Of a stretch of 64,000 nt of DNA, positions 7,433-15,237 are shown piece by piece. The DNA is taken from positions 1 through 64,000 of the forward strand of contig JAVTVY010016164.1 in assembly GCA_036873755.1 (NCBI GenBank), in the 5' to 3' direction. Numbering within the stretch: position 1 is the first letter of the stretch; each line of letters begins with the position of its first letter. The DNA comes from Hanleya hanleyi (lineage: Eukaryota; Mollusca; Polyplacophora; Lepidopleurida; Hanleyidae). A program made the translations under genes and the position numbers. Under the pieces are notes generated by a model. It did not search any database. It was not told where the DNA came from and was given only the letters and a program-made list of their open reading frames with translations.

Positions 7433-10400
7433 TTACAAGTCCAAGTAGGTAGTGCTCACACCGTCGGCCAATACTTTCCGTTTCGGATACAAGAAAGTAA
7501 AGGCGTCTCGTTGCTGGATATAGGTCCGCATCTGGTGGTCCACCATCCGGAATCCTCGGTTGGTCCCACTGGCACTGGCCTGGCTCTGCAATACGCCCAG
7601 GTAGAGAGCTTTGTCGATGGCAGGGTCACGTCGGTTGACGCCTTTACAACTAAACTTGTTGTTTCCATCTCCTCCGTAACAATAGTAGGTCTTGGACGAC
7701 AGGGCGATCATGGCATCTCCGCTCCACTCCAGCTTGAAGAGCCCCGGCGTCCGCTTGTCGTAGGTGTAGTGGTCGCGTCGAGGTAGCCACAGGTCCCGAT
7801 CCGCTTCATATTGTTCCCGTAACTCGGGTTTCACCAGGGACTCCCAATCGGCGTTGGAGACGGCCATGTAGGCCGAATCTGTGTCCATCTCCATCAACTG
7901 CCAGTCTGAGGGATTAAAATAGACACCCATGAAGTCGTAGAGAAACTGCAACATCCTCAGCTTGGCCACCTGATAGACCATACATCCAATCTGCAGGGGT
8001 AAATTATACCGGATAGTCTTCTTGGCTGAAGTGACTTCATAGGTGTCGTCATCGATGACCTCCACGGACCGAAACAGTGGAGAATTGACTTTTTTGCGGG
8101 CTTGGGTAGTCGTGCAAATGTTCACATTGACGTGCTTATCCTGATTGGTTACCGTTTTTCCATAATAACCATTGCCAGTGAGTTTCCAACATTCAGCCAT
8201 GATGGCCTGACTCGGGTATTCATCACCTTGACGACGGGCCGCCGTGACGAGCTCGGCATTCTCCGCAAAACAAGCCTCGGGGACGTACTGTATCACTTGA
8301 TAGATTTGAGTAATTTCCAAACCGTGCTTCATGTACCACTGCAGTAAGGGGGTGCCCAGCAATATTTTGTGCGCCCACATACTTCCAATCAACATGCGGC
8401 GTGGTTGAGGTAAACACTCGTGTTGCTCTGCGTAGGTGCGCATGGTCTCCCCAATATCATCCCGACCCACCAGCGTATTCTTGAAGATAGGCGGACACTG
8501 GGCGAAGAGGGGCTTGAGAGTGTCGGGAACATGCAGGTCGCATTCTACAAAGCCGTAGAGCTGCCCCGAACGAATGGCGTCCAACATCTGTGGCAGACTC
8601 AGCAGTCGCCGACGACTCAACGGGTACTCACGCTCTTTTAGGAACCGTTGTAAATGGGGGCGGGCCTGGCACATGGTGTGAAATTCACACTCCCACATTT
8701 CAATCAAATGGTATCCTCGCTCTTTCACATAATCTCCGTTGGCCACTACTTCCTCCCGTAATTCTAATGGTGTTTTCCCGCGTCGCTCATTAAAACGACC
8801 CGCGCTGAAATGACATTCGTGGCCGTGCCAGTAACAGCCATAAAACTGGAAAACAGTGGGTGTTCCTTGTACATGGGCAAACCCATCGACGGGGAGACGC
8901 CGATCGCCTATCCGCTTCTCAGTGGCGTTGGTCTGGTGTCGTATATAAATACCCCGTCGATAGGCTTCCCACTCCAACCACTGGTCGGCAAGATGTTTGT
9001 GAGGCAACCGTTGGGGTGTAAAATGACGCCCTTCCGCCAACCAACGTGTATAATGACCACTGGGCATAGGTTGGGCCAACGACCACAGGTACAGAGCATT
9101 GGCATCGAATCCAATGATTTTGGCAACGGGTTTTCCACTGGGGAGAGTAGTGACATCCTTCTCGTGGTAGCGGTGAAAAATAAGACTGGGCCCGCCCACA
9201 ATGTTATCTTTTAGACAATTATGCATGTCCGCATCTTTCTGTTGTACCAGCGAGAAGTAAGTGGAACACTCTTGAAACAAATGGCGAAGGGCCAGCCCCG
9301 GTAAACTTAAGCACTCTTTAAAGATGTCCACGTGCATTTGGCGTTGAAAAAGTTGCACCATTTTCTCGGCCGCCTCCAGGAAAGGAACCACATCTAGGTT
9401 GTTGTACCATATGAGGAAATCTTCCAAGGTCTGCATATGTTCATCGTTCCATACCTGCTGTAGTTCACGGTACGTGTCTTCCGGACATTCCACTTGCTTC
9501 AAATCATCAAAGAAGGCGTGCCGAGATGGCAACTGTGTTTCCTGCAAACGGTCGAGCGATGATATATACGTGTAAGGGAACCTCCCTTTGGTTTGTGCAC
9601 AGTTATAGGCCTTGACCCACTGATCATAGCTACAATTAGGAGCTAGGTAGTTGCGCACGTCCAGGAAATGCAGTGACGTAGTAGTGAGGGCCATGTGGTT
9701 GTTGATCTTCTTGATCACCGACTTGAGGGTATTCGCCTGGGCCAAGTAAGGGTAGAGAAATTCCTTCACCATGTTCAGATCGTAACGGCCCGAGTTGAAG
9801 CCGAGCACCGGTAACTGACCTAGGTATTGTAGGAAGCGGGCTTTCAATTTCTCCGCATACGGTTTCGGTAGGGATACATCCTGCGACTGCAGAGGCTGCG
9901 ACTGCAGGGACTCGGACTCGGACTCGGACTCGGACTCGGACTCTTCATCATCGCTGAACGCTACACCGGGTACAGGAATGCGGTCGTCCAGTTGGTCCAG
10001 TACGTCATGGAACTTGGCCACCAACAATTCCGTACTAGCCGCACTCACTTGCTCTAAATACTCCATCATGCGGGTAATCAACTCATGGGAGTCCCCCGTG
10101 GACACGAAACACACCGGAGCAGCGTCATAGCCAGGTACGTTGCTGGAAATACTGACACTCAGAGGAATATGGCGCTGCGTCCACTGCGTTTTGGCTGAAA
10201 ACATGTCCATGGGCTCCAACAGGGCCTCGAAATCATAACACGCCCGGTAGGGAAAATAACGGTCCTCTTCCGGTATGATGAGTCCCTCATCGGCCAGTTC
10301 CTGGAAAATAGTAGGTGCATTATGATACACGCCACCCGGATAGACTCGCTTGACACTGTTGTCACAGATTTTCTCGTGGCGATGTAAGTCGGTGGAGCGA

Positions 10401-11350
10401 TGAAACACCCGATGGCATTGGGCACAACTGAAAGACTGAGCGTACTGGCTCATATTGTGGATCAGCGAAAAATGACTCACGCCATTGTCGTCGAACACAT
10501 TCACTTTCATCGTAGCAGCATACCGTTCTGTGGATCGCCGAACCAATTCAGCCACAAATGTATCGTCATCCTCCCGTCGTAATCGATAGACAAAGATATT
10601 AATATGAAACAGGGACTCCACGTCATCCAAATGCTTGAAGGGGACACCTCGGAAGTGCCGCTTATCCATGTCTTGCTGCTCTAAATATTCTTCCCAATAG
10701 CCATCGGCCACTGTGTCACAACTCCGGGAGTAACACTCGTCCACATGCACGGCCAAACACCGAAACAGACATTTGCGGTCTTTGTAGGGCCCCTTCGCCC
10801 CTACTGTTAATGGATACAGGCCGTGTCGATGAAGCAACCACGGAGGAAGTAGTACAGGAGCACCGATCGGATGATCTCTCATTTTCGTGACGAAAAATGT
10901 GACGTTAGTCACCATTTGCACCAACCATTGTGTATTGGGGCGTTGCAGGCGGGCCCACTCCAACGGGTCTAATGTAGTGAGTTGCTCGACCACCGGCTCC
11001 AGAGAAATGGCATCCGTGATGGTGAATGGCTGGTCAAACACATACGAATTATTACTCGGATAGAAATACCGCAGCTGGTCCGTCTTTTTGTGCCGTAAGA
11101 TATACCCAAATGTCACATTCAATTTGAAGGCAGTGACCTGATCTTTAAAAATGTTCTCGGCGTAAATAGGAAGATACGTGAGGTCCTCCAACCGAAAATT
11201 ATACAAGTCCAATAGACGACGGTCACGGTGGAAACAATGGCGTATGGTAGCCCAGTGACGTTGATAAATGTCCCTGACACGCTCATCTTCAGGCAAGACT
11301 TCAACCGGAGGTACTGCTGGGTCAAAGGGAAAATCTTCTCCACGTCTCAT
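7433..11350 (-). CDS. Protein-primed-type family-B DNA polymerase, Polinton/adintovirus-like, endogenous
   Basis: The gene encodes 1305 residues from the ATG at 11350, the first Met after the TATA box at 11468. Residues about 188-295 resemble an OTU-like domain (D191..C194 in DRKCLFR, H293 in VSHFSLI), as seen near the N-terminus of some Polinton polymerases. A C2H2 zinc finger follows at about 309-328. The 3'-5' exonuclease has motif I D373/E375 (YDFEALL) and motif II FNSGRYDLN near 521. An acidic Ser-Glu repeat (about 465-480) sits inside the exonuclease half. Polymerase motifs are A (D749 in GFDANALYLW), B (KLTGNGYYGK, 1056-1065) and C (D1156-T-D1158), with a Lys-Thr-Tyr motif near 1217. 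Between A and B lies the VDGF..FYGCYWHGH segment (about 817-845) usual in this group. No stop or frameshift is present, so the gene is recent or maintained. It would replicate linear DNA. No partner capsid or integrase gene is in the window. Confidence 0.93.
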   Translation of the reverse strand: MRRGEDFPFDPAVPPVEVLPEDERVRDIYQRHWATIRHCFHRDRRLLDLYNFRLEDLTYLPIYAENIFKDQVTAFKLNVTFGYILRHKKTDQLRYFYPSNNSYVFDQPFTITDAISLEPVVEQLTTLDPLEWARLQRPNTQWLVQMVTNVTFFVTKMRDHPIGAPVLLPPWLLHRHGLYPLTVGAKGPYKDRKCLFRCLAVHVDECYSRSCDTVADGYWEEYLEQQDMDKRHFRGVPFKHLDDVESLFHINIFVYRLRREDDDTFVAELVRRSTERYAATMKVNVFDDNGVSHFSLIHNMSQYAQSFSCAQCHRVFHRSTDLHRHEKICDNSVKRVYPGGVYHNAPTIFQELADEGLIIPEEDRYFPYRACYDFEALLEPMDMFSAKTQWTQRHIPLSVSISSNVPGYDAAPVCFVSTGDSHELITRMMEYLEQVSAASTELLVAKFHDVLDQLDDRIPVPGVAFSDDEESESESESESESLQSQPLQSQDVSLPKPYAEKLKARFLQYLGQLPVLGFNSGRYDLNMVKEFLYPYLAQANTLKSVIKKINNHMALTTTSLHFLDVRNYLAPNCSYDQWVKAYNCAQTKGRFPYTYISSLDRLQETQLPSRHAFFDDLKQVECPEDTYRELQQVWNDEHMQTLEDFLIWYNNLDVVPFLEAAEKMVQLFQRQMHVDIFKECLSLPGLALRHLFQECSTYFSLVQQKDADMHNCLKDNIVGGPSLIFHRYHEKDVTTLPSGKPVAKIIGFDANALYLWSLAQPMPSGHYTRWLAEGRHFTPQRLPHKHLADQWLEWEAYRRGIYIRHQTNATEKRIGDRRLPVDGFAHVQGTPTVFQFYGCYWHGHECHFSAGRFNERRGKTPLELREEVVANGDYVKERGYHLIEMWECEFHTMCQARPHLQRFLKEREYPLSRRRLLSLPQMLDAIRSGQLYGFVECDLHVPDTLKPLFAQCPPIFKNTLVGRDDIGETMRTYAEQHECLPQPRRMLIGSMWAHKILLGTPLLQWYMKHGLEITQIYQVIQYVPEACFAENAELVTAARRQGDEYPSQAIMAECWKLTGNGYYGKTVTNQDKHVNVNICTTTQARKKVNSPLFRSVEVIDDDTYEVTSAKKTIRYNLPLQIGCMVYQVAKLRMLQFLYDFMGVYFNPSDWQLMEMDTDSAYMAVSNADWESLVKPELREQYEADRDLWLPRRDHYTYDKRTPGLFKLEWSGDAMIALSSKTYYCYGGDGNNKFSCKGVNRRDPAIDKALYLGVLQSQASASGTNRGFRMVDHQMRTYIQQRDAFTFLYPKRKVLADGVSTTYLDL

Positions 11351-11467
11351 GCTTTTAGTCTCATACAAGCGGATAGGCAGGCAGGAGGACTGGCTGGCGG
11401 GCTGGCTGGCTGATGAAGTCAGGTCAGGTAAGTCAGATTGAATACACCCTTTCCCTAAAAATAAACT

Positions 11468-11476
11468 CCTTTTATA
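11468..11476 (-). promoter_or_regulatory. TATA box of the DNA polymerase gene
   Basis: The minus strand reads TGTATAAAAGGAG at 11477-11466, giving a leader of roughly 90 nt to the ATG at 11350. A second copy of the same TATA segment with its flank lies at about 11575-11600, produced by a local duplication within the repeat array. Confidence 0.7.
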
Positions 11477-11489
11477 CATTTTACTACTC

Positions 11490-11998
11490 GCGGCCATCTT
11501 GTACCCACCTCCCACATCATGACACTGGCGGCCATCTTGTACCCACCTCCCACATCTTCCACTGGCGGCCAAAACTCCTTTTATACATTTTACTACTCGC
11601 GGCCATCTTGTACCCACCTCCCACATGGCGGCCATCTTGTACCCACCTCCCACATCTTCCACTGGCGGCCATCTTGTACCCACCTCCCACATGGCGGCCA
11701 TCTTGTACCCACCTCCCACATCTTCCACTGGCGGCCATCTTGTACCCACCTCCCACATCTTCCACTGGCGGTCATCTTGTACCCACCTCCCACATGGCGG
11801 CCATCTTGTACCCACCTCCCACATGGCGGCCATCTTGTACCCACCTCCCACATGGCGGCCATCTTGTACCCACCTTCCACATGGCGGCCATCTTGTACCC
11901 ACCTCCCACATGGCGGCCATCTTGTACCCACCTCCCACATGGCGGCCATCTTGTACCCACCTCCCACATGGCGGCCATCTTGTACCCACCTCCCACAC
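11490..11998 (-). repeat. 29-bp promoter repeat array upstream of DNA polymerase, 15 copies
   Basis: Fifteen copies of the same 29-bp unit as at 1308-1451 are present, here on the minus strand, so they point toward the polymerase start. Some units carry an extra insert reading ATCTTCCACTGG on the plus strand. Because 29 is not a multiple of three and no frame has a stop, the array is open in all three minus frames. This falsely extends the polymerase frame upstream by 231 codons. Confidence 0.95.
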
Positions 11999-12003
11999 AT
12001 CAC

Positions 12004-12076
12004 GCATGCGCACACCGCCCCAATACTGCCCCATTTTACACACTTATGACGTCACACAAGGTTCTGCGCATGCGCA
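12004..12076. promoter_or_regulatory. NRF-1-like / CRE / NRF-1-like cluster upstream of the polymerase array
   Basis: GCATGCGC at 12004-12011, a full CRE TGACGTCA at 12047-12054 and a perfect TGCGCATGCGCA at 12065-12076 lie immediately upstream of the repeat array in the direction of polymerase transcription. Together with the YY1-like array and TATA box this resembles a complete Pol II promoter. Factor binding is inferred from motif match only. Confidence 0.5.
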
Positions 12077-12159
12077 GTGAGGCGCTATTTCGCCAATTTA
12101 CGCCTTGTATACTACTTACCCATTTCTGGATAGCAGTATTTTAGAAGGACCTGTATACA

Positions 12160-12765
12160 GCGTATACATATCTTGACTGGTAGCATTTACTAGATCATGT
12201 GCAGACTGATACGAATTTAATCAACACTACGGAATATTACTGAGGAAACTTGTCAAACAGGGCTATACCATCAAACCAATCTGATTAAAACTCAGACTTA
12301 ATAAACCGCTCCTCTATCGGACATGTCAGCGACATGTCCGATAGAGGAGCGGTTTATTAAGTCTGAGTTTTAATCAGATTGACCACCAAACGTATCCATT
12401 CAAAGCTTCTCAAGCCCCGTACACTGACAGCAAAATGCGGTGCAAGATCGTAACCTGTGTCTCATTCCGCCTAACCCGGAGCTAGGGGTCGTTTGAATAT
12501 CATGTGTTTTACATCTACATGGTGTTCAACTGAACAGTCACAATCAAAGCGTGACTGAGATACATACATGGGAACATCGTTGAAAACTGCTGATCGCTTC
12601 TTTCCTTTAGGAAACCATCTTGTGTTTTTATTACTTTTATTTCATACACATCTGAAATTGGTGCTAACTGCCATACGAAATAAGTCTTTCGGTTATTGAC
12701 GCGGAAATTCTTTTATGGCCGACGGCTGAATATTGAATGGCGGATCGGACGTTTGCTATAGAAGA
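12160..12765 (+). repeat. Interspersed repeat family A, long copy, interrupted by a hairpin
   Basis: It aligns with the copies at 13690, 44640 and 52250. Shared blocks are AGGGCTATACCA, CTTAACCCGGAGCTAGGGG-type, GAACAGTCACAATCAAAGCG, GTTGAAAACTG..GACCGCTTCT and ATTCTTTTATGG..GACGGCTGAATATTGAATG. It has no coding capacity. The 105-nt hairpin at 12277 splits it. Confidence 0.8.
12277..12381. repeat. Perfect 105-nt hairpin (51-bp arms, AGC loop), MITE-like insertion
   Basis: The arm from CAATCTGATTAAAACTCAG to CGGACATGTC is mirrored without a mismatch around AGC at 12328-12330. It interrupts a copy of repeat family A, so it entered after that copy. The perfect identity suggests recent insertion or ongoing arm conversion. 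Confidence 0.93.
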
Positions 12766-12837
12766 AAGTCTCGTATGAGATTGTTTCTACGGAAGCATTG
12801 ATAGGACATGAGTGAAAATTATTTTTTTCGCGCACGA

Positions 12838-13052
12838 AATTTTCTCCGACCCGGAGATACTTTTCTCCGGATATTTTTGTCCGATCGGAGATACTTTTCT
12901 CCGACCCGGAGATACATCTCCGACCCGGAGAAACTTATCTCCGACCCCGAGATACATTTCCGACCCGGAGAAACTTATCTCCGACTCCGAGATACATCTC
13001 CGACCCGAAGAAACTTATCTCAGACCCCGAGATACATCTCCGACCCAGAGAT
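12838..13052. repeat. Minisatellite, 20-bp unit with internal dyad
   Basis: About ten units of TCTCCGACCCGGAGATACA type are present. The core CTCCGACCCGGAG is itself an imperfect palindrome, and alternate units give a 40-bp higher-order period in the middle. Open frames across it are repeat translations. Confidence 0.85.
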
Positions 13053-13054
13053 AC

Positions 13055-13689
13055 ATCAATTGACCAATGACAGTCGAGTTCACAAAGACCGAGCGTACGT
13101 GACTTTTGATACCCCACACATACAAAAATGGCTCGTACCTCTCGTTTGTGAATAAATAAATACTGAGCAAATGACTGGAATCTCAATTGAAAAAAAAAAT
13201 ACAGCGAAAATGTACTGGAAAAATCTTTTCAGCCAACGTGTTGACGTTTTTCGTTTAAATGGGCTTTTTTTGATTGGATTGGAGCACATTATTCGTTTCT
13301 CCGAGAAAGTCACACGAGGTCTTTGAGCCTGATATCGCCAATCTGTTGCTTTGTTCACTGACCGATTGAAATCTTATTCTAGTCCTACTGGTAAGCATTG
13401 TTGATGATAAATAATTTACTTCGCCTGTTTTATGCAACAATTGATAAAATATGTGACAAGATAAACATTAACTTCTCTGCTGTGTTTGCTTTCTGTTTCT
13501 TTCTTTCCATTTTTTTTTTGTTTTTGCCGGCCGTCAAAATTTTGGAGGACTCAAGCCCCTCCAAGGCCCCCTTGTCTACGCCCTTGAGTGTTTTTAAATA
13601 TGCACGTTGAATATTGGCATGCGGGGTCATGTGATTTCATGTCAGTACCTCGGCACCTTTTCTCACCACCTATATATTTTGCTTTTAAA
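13055..13689. other. No gene recognised
   Basis: AT-rich unique sequence without coding or repeat structure that I can support. Confidence 0.4.
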
Positions 13690-13985
13690 CACAAGATCTA
13701 TATGGCGTTACGTTTTGTAACTTGTGTCTAATTCCACTAAACCCGGGGCTAGGGGCCGTATGAACCCATGTACTTCAAGATCCTCATGGTGTTCATATGA
13801 ACAGTCACAGTCAAAGCGTGCCTGAGATAACGACTTTACAACGTTAATCATATGGATTAAGAATACTGATACGGATTTGATGTTTTTGTAACATCATGAT
13901 GTCTTGCCGGCATCGTTGAAAACTGTTGACCGCTTCTCTCTGGCAGAAAACTAGCCTATGTTTATGCATATTGTGATGTGATTTG
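13690..13985 (+). repeat. Interspersed repeat family A, partial copy
   Basis: It carries the GGGGCTAGGGGCCGTATGAA, GAACAGTCACAGTCAAAGCG and GTTGAAAACTGTTGACCGCT blocks in family order, most like the copy at 52470-52740. The 3' ATTCTTTTATGG block is missing. Confidence 0.75.
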
Positions 13986-14081
13986 TGATGTAATTTTGTT
14001 GCTAGATATTTGATCTTAGATAGGGATTTATGCTGTTTGTCGCTATTTAGCTGTCATGTTGCTGAAGGCGACTTTCTATAA

Positions 14082-14084
<3 letters not shown>

Positions 14085-14120
<36 letters not shown>
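14085..14120. repeat. (TC)18 microsatellite
   Basis: A continuous TC dinucleotide run of 36 nt. Confidence 0.95.
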
Positions 14121-14123
<3 letters not shown>

Positions 14124-14159
14124 CTCAGGTTAATTAAATTTGATAAGCTAGGTTCAACG

Positions 14160-14405
14160 TACACATGCGCATCACCTCGTCGTATCACGTTGGGCACACC
14201 GGTTCTCGTCAGATCACCGAAGTTAAGCAACGTTGAGCTCGCTGATTACTTGGATGGGTCACCGAGTGCTGAACTGGCTGGGTTGATCAGTGTCCAGGAT
14301 AATAGGAACTGTGGACACTCTAGTGTTCTGGCACATGTATGCAAGGTCGTGATATGACTGAAAAAATGTTGAAAACGACGTTAAATCCTACTCAGTCACT
14401 CACCC
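14160..14405 (+). mobile_element. 5S rRNA-derived SINE with molluscan-type 3' tail
   Basis: From about 14171 the sequence follows 5S rRNA: CACCGGTTCTCGTC, then GATCACCGAAGTTAAGCAAC (box A region) and ACTTGGATGGGTCACC (box C region). Internal Pol III control elements are therefore largely kept. After about 14280 it departs from 5S and ends in TGACTGAAAAAATGTTGAAA, then ACGACGTTAAATCC and an ACTCAGTCACTCACC tail, the 3' end shared by many molluscan SINEs. The mismatched 5S 3' half and the appended tail show a retroposon rather than a working 5S gene. Confidence 0.8.
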
Positions 14406-15081
14406 CGCACCTCCAGTATTATTATCCATTGATAGGGCCCATTACATGTAAAGCATGCGATGTTAAGTTTGTAGTTATTTGTATATCAATGTTTATATGT
14501 ATACTTTATATGGGCTTTTAGTATATCTTTTTGCTTCTGTATATCAGAAGTGTGGCGCACTGTACGTTACCGGTACCGGTAGTTAATTATTTATTATCCT
14601 ACCAGTAATTTCAGGCATTTATTTCAAGAGCAAACTCAAGATTAAGTTTTTGACATGGACAATTCTTTATTTAAGGCATTTCGCACGTCATTCACATTCT
14701 AAGAATTCGTCTGTCAGGACAAAAAATAGCGAAAAATGGATTTCAAACGCAACTTCCTGACGACCCCATCATGGCCACCATTTTGAATTTACTCATGCGC
14801 ATTTGCACTTGTAGGATTCTACAAATAGACTCAGAATGTATGATATGCTATAAAGTCAGATAGTGTTAACTCTTTATTTTTGTGTGTCTGTTCGTGCCCC
14901 AGGAAGTGATACCGATTAAACAACTTACAGCCTAGCGGATTAAATACTATAGTGTAGTCATGTCAATACTCCCATGCATTTGATAATTAAGGCGTATACG
15001 GACTCGTCGCGATAACACTAAGCTTTCAAGAATACAGGTTTAAACTCGATAAACACACCATCCACACACAAACACTTACAG
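14406..15081. other. No gene recognised; upstream flank of light chain gene 1
   Basis: Unique, AT-rich sequence with no supported feature. It includes the distal promoter region of the gene that starts at 15204. Confidence 0.4.
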
Positions 15082-15203
15082 TATATATCGCATTCTTCCT
15101 TATAACACCATATCTGAATTTCGGTATAAGAATTCTAAATAAGCAAAATTTTGGGAGATTTTTTCAAAGTAATTTCCCGGAGAAGACTTCGGTTTCACCC
15201 AAA
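15082..15203 (+). promoter_or_regulatory. Probable core promoter and leader of light chain gene 1
   Basis: TATATAT at 15082-15088 lies 122 nt upstream of the ATG, close to the 115 nt between TATA and ATG in light chain gene 2. Both leaders contain CATTCTT shortly after the TATA box. Start site not shown. Confidence 0.4.
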
Positions 15204-15237
15204 ATGTCTGCCAAGACAAGCGATTCGGAGTTGAAAG
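15204..15237 (+). CDS. Light chain gene 1, coding exon 1
   Basis: ATG plus ten further codons and one base (phase 1), ending AAAG|gtaag. It encodes the divergent N-terminal arm. Confidence 0.85.

Noticed and set aside
11351..12043. N-terminal extension of 231 codons to the DNA polymerase frame
   Set aside because: It is the translation of the 29-bp promoter repeats, which have no stop in any minus frame; the TATA box at 11468 lies inside it.
11413..12144. 243-residue and other plus-strand frames rich in THLPH
   Set aside because: Antisense reading of the 29-bp array.
12808..13155. 115-residue frame with repeated SDPE/TRR words
   Set aside because: Translation of the 20-bp minisatellite.
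14171..14280. Functional 5S rRNA gene
   Set aside because: The 3' third does not follow 5S, the terminal stem cannot form, and a SINE tail is attached.
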